Positions 16,819 through 25,499 are shown, counted from the first letter of the stretch. The stretch is 64,000 nucleotides of DNA from an uncultured Bacteroidales bacterium (GCA_903945175.1 CAJAUM010000051.1:84294-148293); one strand, 5' to 3'. The notes: a model not told the origin generated them from the letters alone. Numbers and translations are program-made.

Positions 16819-17919
16819 TTATTGAGATTTTCTGCAGGGAAAATCCAGCGGGCGAATGTCACAGCTCCCCATCTCGCAACACGTATCGCAGACACGCTTG
16901 AAAACTTTAAACCCGGTAAGTTCAATGTGCTGTGATTCGTAATTATCCCTTTGCGGTTCTTCGCGCATGAGATCGGTGCTGAGGTATTTTTTATTACAGT
17001 CGGCAAAAACGGTTACTACGGCAGCATCAGGTCCCAGTTCGTTCTGAATCTGGAGGGCTCCAAGAAAATTGGCTCCCGAAGAGATCCCAACAGCGAGTCC
17101 GAGGTGGCGGGCTAATTTCTGTGCCAGGATAATCGAATCTCCATCGGGTACGGCCACGATCCGGTCGAGCTGGTCGAGCTTAATGATGGCAGGGATAAAC
17201 TCATCACTGATACCCTGAATGCGGTGTGATCCTACTTTGTGTCCGGTCGACATGGTCGGTGATTCAGCAGGTTCAAGCGGGTGTATTTTTATGGCTGGAT
17301 TCAAGGCCTTCAGATACCGGCCAACACCCATCACTGTCCCTCCAGTCCCAACGCCTGCCACAAACGCATCCGGGGTTATACCATGGTAACGAAGCTGGTA
17401 CCAGATTTCCGGTCCGGTTGTTTTTTCATGTGCTTCAGCGTTGGCATCATTGGAGAATTGCTGTGGAAGAAATATATTGGGTTCATTGACTGCAATATCT
17501 TCAGAGATCCGGATACTGCCAAGAAACCCTCCCTGTTCTTTTGATACCGGAATAATCTGAGCTCCCAGGCTTTTGATGATATCGACCCGCTCTTTGCTCA
17601 TCCAATCGGGCATGATGATGCGTACATTGTGTCCCAGGGCCTTTCCGATGGCTGCAAATGCAATCCCGGTATTGCCGCTGGTCGCCTCAACGATGGTGTC
17701 TCCGGGTTTGATCCGGTTTTCGGCATAAGCCCGCTCAAGAATATAGAGCGCCATGCGGTCTTTGATACTTCCCGTTACGTTGTAATGTTCCGACTTGGCA
17801 TAGATTACTCTTTTTTCACCCTTGTATGTAAAGTTAACGGCTATCAGGGGAGAATTCCCGATAAGCCGCCACAGGTCTATGAAGCGAAGCTTGAATTGAT
17901 GATCTATTCTGGGATTCAT
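16819..17919 (-). CDS. Cysteine synthase-like PLP enzyme with Cys-rich C-terminal tail
   Basis: 366 residues. The core of about 310 residues is a fold-type II cysteine synthase: PLP lysine in [15 protein letters not shown], the substrate loop [12 protein letters not shown], and the phosphate loop [15 protein letters not shown]. The usual enzyme makes cysteine from O-acetylserine and sulfide. Here about 40 extra C-terminal residues end in [20 protein letters not shown], with six Cys in 20 residues, which I have not seen in ordinary CysK. It follows the DsrE2-like gene by 48 bases and closes the sulfide module, so sulfide or persulfide is a likely co-substrate. A cystathionine beta-synthase-type reaction is possible. 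Confidence 0.87.
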   Translation of the reverse strand: MNPRIDHQFKLRFIDLWRLIGNSPLIAVNFTYKGEKRVIYAKSEHYNVTGSIKDRMALYILERAYAENRIKPGDTIVEATSGNTGIAFAAIGKALGHNVRIIMPDWMSKERVDIIKSLGAQIIPVSKEQGGFLGSIRISEDIAVNEPNIFLPQQFSNDANAEAHEKTTGPEIWYQLRYHGITPDAFVAGVGTGGTVMGVGRYLKALNPAIKIHPLEPAESPTMSTGHKVGSHRIQGISDEFIPAIIKLDQLDRIVAVPDGDSIILAQKLARHLGLAVGISSGANFLGALQIQNELGPDAAVVTVFADCNKKYLSTDLMREEPQRDNYESQHIELTGFKVFKRVCDTCCEMGSCDIRPLDFPCRKSQ

Positions 17920-17967
17920 ATGGATTGTTTGAAGCGCAAGTTTGAAAAAAAAAAGGTGGTAACCGGA

Positions 17968-18474
17968 TTAAGTAAAAATAATTTGTGTTTGAAGTCCACC
18001 GCATTTTTCATAAAACTGGCCAACCGTCAATACCTCTTTTACACCTTCCCACAAATCGTCCTTCTTCAGTTTGAACATATCCATGGCCAGTTTGCAGGCA
18101 TATACTTCTCCGCCGCCCGCTTCAATCATTTCAAGAAATTCCTTCACAGGAGGGATATCCAGTTTGTCCATCTGGCTGCGCATCATGGAAGAAACACCTG
18201 CCTCAACACCCGGAATGACTCCGAGGAGCGTGGGGAATGGAAGACCGCCAGGCATGCGCATGGCCGGATTCCCGACAGTTCCTGTATGCAGGCAATTCAT
18301 GGTTTTCTTTGTGATGGCATCAAGGCCAAAAAAGGTAAAAAACATTTTGGTTTCGATGCCTTCCATAACGGCACCGTTACTCATCACCAGCGCTGCATAA
18401 ACATCCTCAATGGTGCCTTTTGCACAAATGATGCAGACTTTTTTCAAAGGAAATTCTTCGTTTGCCATGTTCAT
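17968..18474 (-). CDS. DsrE/DsrF-like sulfur carrier (DsrE2 family)
   Basis: 168 residues from the ATG at 18474 (a second ATG at 18468 is also possible; an upstream ATG at 18507 would overlap the inverted repeat at 18491-18508). The DsrE2 pattern is clear: KKVCIICAKGTIEDVYAALVMSNGA, a mid-protein FFTFFGLDAITKKTM, and a conserved Cys in GGEVYACKLAMDMF that would carry persulfide. DsrE2 proteins take part in sulfur transfer with TusA, rhodanese and DsrC-type partners. It sits between a DsrC/TusE-like gene and a cysteine-synthase-like gene, downstream of SQR. Confidence 0.88.
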   Translation of the reverse strand: MNMANEEFPLKKVCIICAKGTIEDVYAALVMSNGAVMEGIETKMFFTFFGLDAITKKTMNCLHTGTVGNPAMRMPGGLPFPTLLGVIPGVEAGVSSMMRSQMDKLDIPPVKEFLEMIEAGGGEVYACKLAMDMFKLKKDDLWEGVKEVLTVGQFYEKCGGLQTQIIFT

Positions 18475-18490
18475 AGTTTTTGAAAGTGGG

Positions 18491-18508
18491 GATGCACATC
18501 GGTGCATC
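18491..18508. promoter_or_regulatory. Perfect inverted repeat between the tusE-like and dsrE2-like genes
   Basis: GATGCAC (18491-18497), ATCG, GTGCATC (18502-18508): two perfect 7-base arms around a 4-base centre. It lies 16 bases upstream of the DsrE2 start and 18 bases after the end of the DsrC/TusE-like gene. It could be an operator, or an RNA hairpin that tunes expression of the downstream genes. No T-tract follows, so it is not an intrinsic terminator. Confidence 0.5.
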
Positions 18509-18526
18509 TTGAATTGTAATTATATT

Positions 18527-18838
18527 TTACACGCAGGAGGCGGGCTTTGGAATGCCGGCGACTTTGGCTGCCTTTTTCATCGGAGCTCCCGGAAAGAGGC
18601 CATAAAAGCCCTTGATGTCGATAATTCCCGAATTCCCGACCGAGCGAATCGTCAGGGCCTCGCCTTTGGAATGCCTTTCACGCAGGAAATCCAGGATCGC
18701 ATAATGTTTATCCGTAAGTTGGATTCCCTCTTCCCTGGCAACTTCAGCTGCCAGTTCCTTTGTCCATTGTGCCGGATTTGTAAAGTAACCCTCTTCATTC
18801 ACATCGACAGTTACACCTGCAATAATTTTCTGTGCCAT
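18527..18838 (-). CDS. DsrC/TusE-family sulfur relay protein (single C-terminal Cys)
   Basis: 103 residues, the usual DsrC/TusE length. Family features are DVNEEGYFTNPAQWTKELAAEVAREEGIQLTDKHY and the C-terminal arm ending GIPKPASCV, with the penultimate Cys. True DsrC has a second Cys about ten residues earlier; that position is not Cys here, so this is the TusE-like single-Cys type. It should accept a persulfide sulfur and hand it on. No dsrAB or tusBCD genes are in the window. Partners in this operon are SQR, DUF1641 and DsrE2. Confidence 0.92.
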   Translation of the reverse strand: MAQKIIAGVTVDVNEEGYFTNPAQWTKELAAEVAREEGIQLTDKHYAILDFLRERHSKGEALTIRSVGNSGIIDIKGFYGLFPGAPMKKAAKVAGIPKPASCV

Positions 18839-18853
18839 ACAAAATGATTTTAG

Positions 18854-18908
18854 ATTTACAATTTACGATTTATTTTTTTGTCACGTGTCACGCGTCACGT
18901 GTCACCTC
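18854..18908. repeat. Heptamer tandem arrays (ATTTACA/G and TCACGTG types)
   Basis: Two 7-base periodic arrays lie back to back: ATTTACA-ATTTACG-ATTTATT at 18854-18874 and TCACGTG-TCACGCG-TCACGTG-TCACCTC at 18881-18908. The second array runs into the 3' end of the DUF1641 gene and supplies its last codons and stop. They resemble the short heptanucleotide repeats (STRR) known from cyanobacterial intergenic DNA. Confidence 0.75.
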
Positions 18909-19469
18909 TTTTGTCATCGCCTGCAAAAGTCTCAAGGCATACGACATTGATTTTCGGACATCAGGGGAGTTAAGTTGTTTCAAAATACCGAAAAGAGATT
19001 TGTTATCCAGTGTGTCATCCATTTTGATTTCAGCAATGGCCTTTGAGGTGCGGCTTAATGCAGCGATAACATCGGGCTGGCTCAGGTTCTTTACAATATC
19101 AAAATATCCCTTTTGCTCAAACTCATTCATTTTATTTACGGCGTCCAGCCCCATCTGGTGAAGTATCGGCGATAAATCCTTCATAAAATCCTTTGCACTC
19201 TCCAACATCTCCAACATTTCATAAAAGGTATCGATGTTCTGCAAGAGTTTTATGAGCAGCATGGGGACTCCGCTGTGATCAAGGTCGACCTGTGCTTTAT
19301 CCAGTGTCACAACCGTTTGATGGAAGGCATCCTTTGCCACGATACTCAAATCTGATACGAGATCATCAAATTCTTCCCGATTCCGGTGCTGTTCCTCAAT
19401 ACGTTCGAGAATCAGATCCAGTTTCCTGTTGAGTTCGTTGATTTGTTCCTGCATGTTTTTTTCTGACAT
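18888..19469 (-). CDS. DUF1641 protein, probable SQR partner
   Basis: 193 residues, mainly helical. The N-terminal 30 residues form a coiled coil (NMQEQINELNRKLDLILERIEEQ). The DUF1641 core includes LLIKLLQNIDTFYEMLEMLESAKDF and DNKSLFGILKQLNSPDVRKSMSYALRLLQAM. DUF1641 genes often sit beside sulfide:quinone oxidoreductase or formate dehydrogenase genes; here the SQR-like gene ends 11 bases upstream. The biochemical role of the family is not settled. The last residues are encoded by a heptamer repeat array, so the C-terminus may vary between strains. Confidence 0.87.
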   Translation of the reverse strand: MSEKNMQEQINELNRKLDLILERIEEQHRNREEFDDLVSDLSIVAKDAFHQTVVTLDKAQVDLDHSGVPMLLIKLLQNIDTFYEMLEMLESAKDFMKDLSPILHQMGLDAVNKMNEFEQKGYFDIVKNLSQPDVIAALSRTSKAIAEIKMDDTLDNKSLFGILKQLNSPDVRKSMSYALRLLQAMTKEVTRDA

Positions 19470-19480
19470 AGCACGTAGAA

Positions 19481-20710
19481 TTACATTTTCTTACCAGCCA
19501 TCGTCATTTTGGAATCGATGGGCATCTCTTTGCCTTTTAACAGTATGTGCCAGTAGATCCATCGGAATATGAGCTTTCCGTAATGGTTCATTCTGGTCTC
19601 CTTTAAGAGTCCGAAAGGGCCGATTCCAGGGAAGGGAAATGATCCGGGGAGTGGCTCAGTATCATAATTAAAGTCAATCAGGGCCCCTTTGCCAAAACCG
19701 GTTTCGATGTAACAATTGGAGTGTCCATCAAATGATTCGGTAAATGGCCGGTTTTCGATCGCGCACAAGAGGTTTTCTGTCAGGACATCTGCCTGAAAAT
19801 GAACAACTGAACCCGCTTTGGAGGTCGGGAAATTGCCTGCATCCCCGATCACAAAAATATTGGGAAAAAAATCTGATTGCAGGGTATGCTTATGGGCTTT
19901 GGCAAAATCCATTTCATCACCCAGGCCACTGCGGCCTATCATTGGATCTCCTTTATGAACAGGCACAGTAACGAGGCAATCAAACGGAATTTCGCGTTCA
20001 TCATAAGAAACGAGTATCTTTTTTTCGTTGTCGACTTTTTCGAGATAGAAGTCGGGGATGATGTTGATATTTTTTTGTTCCAGCAACGCCCCGAGCATTT
20101 TGGATGCACGCGGTTTTGTGAATGCGCCCGACATGGGGGTTGAATAGGAGATGTTTACCTTGTTGCGCATGCCACGTTCTACGAAAAACGCATCGGCGAA
20201 CATGACAAATTCGAGGGGAGCTACCGGGCATTTGATGGGGACATCGGCGATATTCAGAACCAATTCACCGCCCTGCCAGGTTTTTAGGAACTCAGCAAGC
20301 GCTAAGGCCCCTTCGATGGTATAAAAATCAAATATGTTTTTATGCCAAAGAGGGCCTTTGAGCCCGGGGGTCTCATCAGGAACAACCCTCGTTCCGGTGG
20401 CAATGATCAGGAAATCATATTTTAGAGAGATGCCATCTTGCAGTATCACATGGTTATTGGGCGCATCAATTCGGTCAATAACCTGAAAAATGACATGAAC
20501 GCCAATTGGAAGGAAGCTTGTTTTGGGCTTCACCACATCCTTCCGGGTGTACATCCCAAAAGGGATGAATAAAAACCCAGGTTGGTAATAATGGGTTTTG
20601 TGCTGGTCGATGATGGTGATGTCCCAATCTTCACGATCCAAAATTTTTCTCATCTTGTTGGCCATGATGGTACCTCCGGTACCAGCTCCAAGAATTAACA
20701 GTCGTTTCAT
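19481..20710 (-). CDS. sqr: Sulfide:quinone oxidoreductase-like FAD flavoprotein
   Basis: 409 residues. The N-terminal dinucleotide fold LLILGAGTGGTIMANKMRKIL binds FAD, and a second motif lies in YDFLIIATGTRVVPDETPGL. The FAD-contacting VIGDAGNFPTSKAGSVVHFQA is typical of SQR. Candidate redox cysteines are in VPIKCPVAPLEF and near the C-terminus in SNCYIETGFGKGALIDF. Such enzymes oxidise sulfide to polysulfide or persulfide at the membrane and reduce quinone. It is the first gene of a minus-strand operon with DUF1641, TusE/DsrC-like, DsrE2-like and cysteine-synthase-like genes. A perfect palindrome lies 23 bases before its ATG. Confidence 0.88.
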   Translation of the reverse strand: MKRLLILGAGTGGTIMANKMRKILDREDWDITIIDQHKTHYYQPGFLFIPFGMYTRKDVVKPKTSFLPIGVHVIFQVIDRIDAPNNHVILQDGISLKYDFLIIATGTRVVPDETPGLKGPLWHKNIFDFYTIEGALALAEFLKTWQGGELVLNIADVPIKCPVAPLEFVMFADAFFVERGMRNKVNISYSTPMSGAFTKPRASKMLGALLEQKNINIIPDFYLEKVDNEKKILVSYDEREIPFDCLVTVPVHKGDPMIGRSGLGDEMDFAKAHKHTLQSDFFPNIFVIGDAGNFPTSKAGSVVHFQADVLTENLLCAIENRPFTESFDGHSNCYIETGFGKGALIDFNYDTEPLPGSFPFPGIGPFGLLKETRMNHYGKLIFRWIYWHILLKGKEMPIDSKMTMAGKKM

Positions 20711-20732
20711 AGTTGCATGGTTTCATACTGAA

Positions 20733-20752
20733 ATATGTACAAAAGTACATAT
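20733..20752 (-). promoter_or_regulatory. Palindromic operator candidate overlapping the SQR promoter
   Basis: Perfect 8-base arms ATATGTAC (20733-20740) and GTACATAT (20745-20752) around AAAA. Read on the minus strand the centre forms TACTTTTG, a match to the Bacteroidota -7 box TAnnTTTG, so a protein bound here would cover the promoter of the SQR operon. I see no good -33 TTG at the expected distance, which suits a regulated promoter. No regulator gene is adjacent. The rest of 20753-20904 is AT-rich without other signals that I can defend. Confidence 0.6.
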
Positions 20753-20904
20753 CTGTTATACATGACGTTTACTTTTGTTATAAAATTAACAATATTTTTA
20801 TTCAGATTGAATCCAAAAAGAGGTTGTATTCACCTATTGTGAATATAATAACAAAAATTCCAGGGAATTTGGAAAACAGAGTGGAGCGAGGAGGGTGGAA
20901 AAAA

Positions 20905-21129
20905 TTAGGATTTCTTTTCCGTTTGATCGGCAGAAGGAGTCTTTTCGGCAGGCTTTTTAAGCTCTTCTTCCATGCCTTCCATACCATCTTTGAAGCTTTT
21001 AACCCCTTTACCCAAACCTTTCATGAGTTCAGGGATTTTCCGGCCGCCAAATAGGAGAAGGACAACCAATGCAATGAGCAATAATTCCGTGGTACCGAGT
21101 CCGAAAATTAATAAAATGGCTGAGGTCAT
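20905..21129 (-). CDS. tatA: Twin-arginine translocase subunit TatA/TatE
   Basis: 74 residues. One N-terminal membrane helix ([25 protein letters not shown]) carries the Phe-Gly hinge before the amphipathic helix [15 protein letters not shown], then an acidic, Lys-rich tail. This is the pore-forming subunit that works with TatC (13182-14015). The two tat genes are about 7 kb apart on the same strand. No tatB is evident, as in organisms where one TatA-type protein does both jobs. Confidence 0.95.
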   Translation of the reverse strand: MTSAILLIFGLGTTELLLIALVVLLLFGGRKIPELMKGLGKGVKSFKDGMEGMEEELKKPAEKTPSADQTEKKS

Positions 21130-21181
21130 GATTCCTGTTTTTTAAATGCATTACCTTGCAAAGATACAAATCTTAACGTAA

Positions 21182-22417
21182 TTATCTCCCGGGGTTAAAA
21201 AAGATACAGGAATCTCCATAACTGAGAAACCTGAACCCGTTGGAAATCGCATAGGCATACGCTTGCTTCCATCGCTCACCGATCAAAGCGGCCACCAGCA
21301 GCAGCAAGGTGCTTTGCGGCATATGAAAGTTTGTGATCAGCCCGGAGATGAGCTTAAACTGATAACCAGGAACAATCATGAGTTGGGTCTCCCCCACATA
21401 TTCCTCCATGTTGTTTCGCCGAAGATAATCCAGAACCCGCTCCAGGGAATTTTCAATTGTGATATGGTCGGGTGGTTTCTGCTCATAAGGATACCATTGC
21501 GTTACAGCGGGATGAGACCCAGGACCCTCCCTGAGCAATTTGACGCCAAGCCAGTAGAGGCTTTCCAGGGTTCTTGCTGAAGTTGTTCCGACGGCAAATA
21601 TGGGCTTGTTCGCGTTATTGAGCAGATTTTCAATCGTTTTGCGCGCAACGACTATTTTTTCATGATGCATAACATGATCCCCGATATTGTCGGCACTTAC
21701 CGGACGAAATGTTCCGATGCCTACGTGCAGCGTCACCTGTTCACATTCTATTCCCTGGTCCAGCAGCGTTTGCATCAGGGCGCCGGTAAAGTGAAGCCCA
21801 GCGGTTGGCGCCGCCACAGAACCATCATGCATGGCATAAATCGTTTGGTACCTTTCTGCATCGAGCGATTCCGTTTGCCGGTGTATGTATGGAGGTAATG
21901 GAATTAACCCTGTCAGGTCAAGCATCTCCGAAAATGATTTTTCTACCGGATCCCAATGAAACGCAATTTCATGACAACCATCCCCGCAATCACCCATGCG
22001 TTCCGCAAACAGATGGTGCTCATGGGCTTCAAATATGATTTCACGCGCCAGGATGCCGGTTTTCCAACGCTTCAGATTGCCGACCAGACATTTCCAGGTG
22101 GAGGCTGTTCGCTGCTGAAAAGCTGCCTGGATCTCCGAATATGGAGCCATGGGTTCAAGGCAAAAAATCTCGATCCTTGCACCTGTAGATGTTGTAAAAA
22201 AAAGCCTTGCCCTGATTACTTTGGTATCGTTAAAAACCAGAAGGCTGTTTTCTGGCAGATGCAGGGGAATGTTTGAAAAAATATCTTCGCTGATATGACC
22301 CTGCTTGCAGATAAGCAATTTTGATCCATCTCTTTCAGCCAGAGGGAACTGTGCAATCCGGTCTGCAGGCAGCTGATAATTGTAATCTTTTATGCTGATT
22401 GCAAACGGGTCAAACAT
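21182..22417 (-). CDS. queA: S-adenosylmethionine:tRNA ribosyltransferase-isomerase QueA
   Basis: 411 residues. The N-terminus ISIKDYNYQLPADRIAQFPLAERDGSKLL and the motif ENSLLVFNDTKVIRARLFF are diagnostic, as are AAPTAGLHFT and HVGIGTFRPVSADNI. QueA transfers the ribosyl part of SAM to preQ1 at tRNA position 34 in queuosine synthesis. It is about 50-60 residues longer than E. coli QueA, mainly through insertions in the middle, as in other Bacteroidota. Fifty-two bases separate it from tatA downstream. Confidence 0.96.
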   Translation of the reverse strand: MFDPFAISIKDYNYQLPADRIAQFPLAERDGSKLLICKQGHISEDIFSNIPLHLPENSLLVFNDTKVIRARLFFTTSTGARIEIFCLEPMAPYSEIQAAFQQRTASTWKCLVGNLKRWKTGILAREIIFEAHEHHLFAERMGDCGDGCHEIAFHWDPVEKSFSEMLDLTGLIPLPPYIHRQTESLDAERYQTIYAMHDGSVAAPTAGLHFTGALMQTLLDQGIECEQVTLHVGIGTFRPVSADNIGDHVMHHEKIVVARKTIENLLNNANKPIFAVGTTSARTLESLYWLGVKLLREGPGSHPAVTQWYPYEQKPPDHITIENSLERVLDYLRRNNMEEYVGETQLMIVPGYQFKLISGLITNFHMPQSTLLLLVAALIGERWKQAYAYAISNGFRFLSYGDSCIFFNPGR

Positions 22418-22459
22418 CAGGATTGGTTTCCGGCAAAGATCGGGAAAAATTGAAGATTG

Positions 22460-23905
22460 CTAGTGCTTTTCTGAATTGAAAAAATTGGGTTTGTAGGTTA
22501 GCATGATATAGCCATACTGAGCCCATTTACTCGTCCCCTCATTCAACCCGTTTAGACGCTCCATGGTTGAAGTAGGCAGGAAAATGCAGTAGGCCGCATT
22601 GATCTCAAAATTGGGCACCGGTTTGTAGAGAAACATTAAATCGACCTCAGACCCAAGATTTTTACCTGTTTCAACATAGGGAAGGTCTCCGGCTTTTTTA
22701 ACAGTTGCAGGCAGATAGCCTTTTGCCAGCCCAAACATCCGGTAGGTCGCTTCAAGGGAGGTCTTGCCGCCCAGTACCAGGGTGGCCCTGCCGTACAAAT
22801 CGGTCAATCCCGCACTGTTTCCGCTGATGACCTGGTTCGTGAACATATCCATATACCCGTAGAACCCATGGCTGGTGGGATACAAAGCTGAAAAAGAGGT
22901 CGATTCGGTTTTCAACCCGGATGTGTCCGAATAGTTGTTTCCGCTGAGTCTTTCATATCCCACCATCAGCGTGAGCGGCTTCAACACTTTGTAGGATAGG
23001 TAGCCACCATAAAAACCGGCATTGATTTTCCTACCATCGTTAAAATGTCCCGACTGATAATAACCGGCTGCAAACAACCTGAGATTTCCGTTTGTATATC
23101 CAACGGTTCCCCCAAATGTAAATCGGCCGTATAATTGGGTAGGATAGGCGGTGACGACTGAAGAGGTTGTTGTTGTGGGCAGAACGGTGGTTCCAATGGT
23201 GTCGTGGTCACTGTTGGTGACATAAAGTGTGTCGTATCGCGTGGTTTTTGTTTTGCTAGTGGTACCAGGCTTTTGAAACACATCGAGGATGGCGATCATG
23301 CTGATTGTCAGCTTATCTTGAAAAAACCTCTTTTGTTCATAAAGGTAGGCCATGTACTTGTAATTTTTTAAGGGATAGGAGGCCAGGAATGATCCCGCAG
23401 GGGCGGAATTGTTGATGGCAAAGCCGAAATCTCCTTTGTATCCCACGTTTGCTGATTCCCATTGAAGCAAAGCCACATCATGCGTGGCCCCCTTGGGGCC
23501 CCAGTTTGAGTTCCCAAACAACCGGGCATCATCATAAATCAGTTCCATACGACCAAGTTTGATGGCAATCCCTTTGGTAAAGTTATACCTGAACCATCCT
23601 TCGTAAATATTGATTGTATTGCGGGTAATGGTATCTGAAGAATAATTGTTCTCTCCATATACATACGCATGCTGGATTGAGAATTTGGCCATGAATTGAT
23701 CATTCCTGTAATCAAAGATCACCCTGTTTCGCCCCAGAATGTCCAGATAGGGCGTTTGGCTTGAATCCCTTAACTTGCCATATCCATCACGATACTCAAG
23801 GCGTGGCCTGAATTCAGCGGAGATATTGAACTGGGCATGTAGATTTTCGGCCAGGAGCAACATCCAGCATGAAAGAATAATTATTTTATAAAGCAGCTGT
23901 CTCAT
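22460..23905 (-). CDS. Outer-membrane beta-barrel porin (alginate-export-like)
   Basis: 481 residues. A signal peptide (LYKIIILSCWMLLLAENLHAQ) is followed by a protein made of alternating beta strands with many Tyr, Asn and Gly, as in a 16-18-strand barrel. Features such as ISAEFRPRLEYRDGYG, NIYEGWFRYNFTKGIAIKLGRMEL and DDARLFGNSNWGPKGATHD match the alginate-export/OprB-like barrel family of Bacteroidota. It should sit in the outer membrane; the substrate is not evident. It is monocistronic, with queA downstream and pssA divergent. Confidence 0.8.
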   Translation of the reverse strand: MRQLLYKIIILSCWMLLLAENLHAQFNISAEFRPRLEYRDGYGKLRDSSQTPYLDILGRNRVIFDYRNDQFMAKFSIQHAYVYGENNYSSDTITRNTINIYEGWFRYNFTKGIAIKLGRMELIYDDARLFGNSNWGPKGATHDVALLQWESANVGYKGDFGFAINNSAPAGSFLASYPLKNYKYMAYLYEQKRFFQDKLTISMIAILDVFQKPGTTSKTKTTRYDTLYVTNSDHDTIGTTVLPTTTTSSVVTAYPTQLYGRFTFGGTVGYTNGNLRLFAAGYYQSGHFNDGRKINAGFYGGYLSYKVLKPLTLMVGYERLSGNNYSDTSGLKTESTSFSALYPTSHGFYGYMDMFTNQVISGNSAGLTDLYGRATLVLGGKTSLEATYRMFGLAKGYLPATVKKAGDLPYVETGKNLGSEVDLMFLYKPVPNFEINAAYCIFLPTSTMERLNGLNEGTSKWAQYGYIMLTYKPNFFNSEKH

Positions 23906-23912
23906 AGTTGAT

Positions 23913-23920
23913 TATCTTTG
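23913..23920 (+). promoter_or_regulatory. Putative -7 promoter box for pssA
   Basis: TATCTTTG matches the Bacteroidota -7 consensus TAnnTTTG and lies 47 bases before the pssA start at 23968. A well-placed -33 TTG is not obvious. Confidence 0.5.
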
Positions 23921-23967
23921 GTCATTCATTGTAAAATAATAGGTAAATTTACCACAAATTCCAGTAT

Positions 23968-24711
23968 ATGAAATTCAAGCAGCATATTCCGAATACGATT
24001 ACGACCTTAAACCTTCTGAGCGGCTTGATTTCGCTGACACTAACCTTTGAGGGCAATTATATTTACGCTTCCATTTTTATATTTATTGCCGCCCTCTTTG
24101 ACTTCCTCGATGGCAATGCAGCCCGTTTGCTCAATGCCCATTCCGAACTGGGCAAGCAACTCGATTCACTGGCTGATTTGGTCTCCTTTGGCGTGGCCCC
24201 CGGAATGATGATTTTCCAGATGATTTCAGCTCAATGCACCGGGAGCTGCAATGTGCTCGAACGCATGCACATCACCCCCTATTTTGCCATGTTAATTCCT
24301 GTTTGTTCTGCACTGAGGCTTGCGAAATTCAACATTGACCTGCGTCAGGAGGTAAATTTTATCGGTTTGCCCACGCCGGCAAATGCCATCTTCTTTGCCT
24401 CCATCCCGCTGGTTCTGTTTGTTCAGCCCCAGTTATTCAGCATCGTACAGCTTGATTTTCTGGTTCCCTTCTTTTCCAATACCCGAATCTTGACCATACT
24501 CGCGGTTTTTTTCTCCTATATGCTGATTTCGGATTTCAAGATTTTTTCAATGAAGTTCAAAAGCCTTGACTGGAAAGGGAACCAGCTTCGTTATCTGTTT
24601 CTTATCCTATCCATTGTCCTGTTTATCCTGTTTTTCTTAAGTGCAATCCCGATCATCATCTTTCTTTACATCCTGATGTCGATCTTTTTTCAGCACTATA
24701 TTTTGGATTGA
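23968..24711 (+). CDS. pssA: CDP-diacylglycerol-serine O-phosphatidyltransferase
   Basis: 247 residues, integral membrane enzyme that makes phosphatidylserine, the precursor of phosphatidylethanolamine. The CDP-alcohol phosphotransferase motif is complete: FDFLDGNAARLLNAHSELGKQLDSLADLVSFG contains the D-G-x2-A-R-x8-G-x3-D-x3-D metal site. Several hydrophobic helices follow (PVCSALRLAKFNI, FFASIPLVLFV, LFLILSIVLFILFFLSAIPIIIFLYIL). It converges on lptB, whose stop lies 20 bases away. Confidence 0.95.
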   Translation: MKFKQHIPNTITTLNLLSGLISLTLTFEGNYIYASIFIFIAALFDFLDGNAARLLNAHSELGKQLDSLADLVSFGVAPGMMIFQMISAQCTGSCNVLERMHITPYFAMLIPVCSALRLAKFNIDLRQEVNFIGLPTPANAIFFASIPLVLFVQPQLFSIVQLDFLVPFFSNTRILTILAVFFSYMLISDFKIFSMKFKSLDWKGNQLRYLFLILSIVLFILFFLSAIPIIIFLYILMSIFFQHYILD

Positions 24712-24731
24712 TGGGTCAAGACTTCCCGGTT

Positions 24732-25454
24732 TTACCGCAATTCAAAATTCTGGCCAAGGTAAACCTTGCGAACATGCGGGTCATCGGCAAGTTCCTGTCC
24801 TGTGCCCGCCTTAAGAATGGATCCTTCAAATAAAAGATAGGAGCGGTCGGTTATCGAAAGCGTTTCGTGCACGTTGTGGTCAGTGATAAGCACCCCGATA
24901 TTTTTTTCCTTCAGTTTGGTTACGATGAGTTGAATATCCTCCACTGCGATGGGATCGATGCCGGCAAATGGTTCATCGAGCAAAACAAATTTCGGATCCA
25001 CGGCAAGGGAGCGCGCAATTTCACACCTTCTGCGCTCACCGCCCGACAGGGTAATGCCCTGACTTTTTCTGACATGCTGCAATCCAAACTCATCCAATAA
25101 TTTTTCAAGACGCTCTTTTTGCATGCTTTTTGTCAGGCCTGTGAATTCGAGGATGGCCCGGATATTGTCTTCAACGCTCAGTTTTCTGAAAATGGAGGCC
25201 TCCTGAGGCAGGTAGCTGATACCACGCTGCGCCCTTTTATACATGGGCTCCTGGGTAATATTCAGGTCGTCGAGAAAAACTTCTCCGGCAAGGGGCTTGA
25301 TAAGGCCGACAATGATATAGAAGGAGGTTGTCTTTCCGGCGCCGTTCGGACCCAGCAATCCAACGATTTCACCCTGGTTCAGCTCGATTGAAACCTCATT
25401 AACCACCGTACGGTTCCGGTATCTTTTAACAATTTTTTCAGTCCTGAGGATCAT
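24732..25454 (-). CDS. lptB: LPS export ABC transporter ATP-binding protein LptB
   Basis: 240 residues. Walker A is GPNGAGKTT, the Q loop [14 protein letters not shown], the signature [16 protein letters not shown] and Walker [21 protein letters not shown], followed by [27 protein letters not shown] and [11 protein letters not shown] mark LptB rather than other ATPases. It powers extraction of lipopolysaccharide from the inner membrane with LptFG. It is followed upstream on the same strand by the DUF5686 gene and the KdsD gene, so the block concerns the cell envelope. Confidence 0.96.
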   Translation of the reverse strand: MILRTEKIVKRYRNRTVVNEVSIELNQGEIVGLLGPNGAGKTTSFYIIVGLIKPLAGEVFLDDLNITQEPMYKRAQRGISYLPQEASIFRKLSVEDNIRAILEFTGLTKSMQKERLEKLLDEFGLQHVRKSQGITLSGGERRRCEIARSLAVDPKFVLLDEPFAGIDPIAVEDIQLIVTKLKEKNIGVLITDHNVHETLSITDRSYLLFEGSILKAGTGQELADDPHVRKVYLGQNFELR

Positions 25455-25499
25455 GCAGACATTTTTTTAATGGGCAGCAGCCCTTGCGTGGCCACAAAA

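Noticed and set aside
17629..18483. 284-codon plus-strand open frame across the cysteine-synthase and DsrE2-like genes
   Set aside because: It spans two well-supported minus-strand genes and the gap between them; the translation has no recognisable motif.
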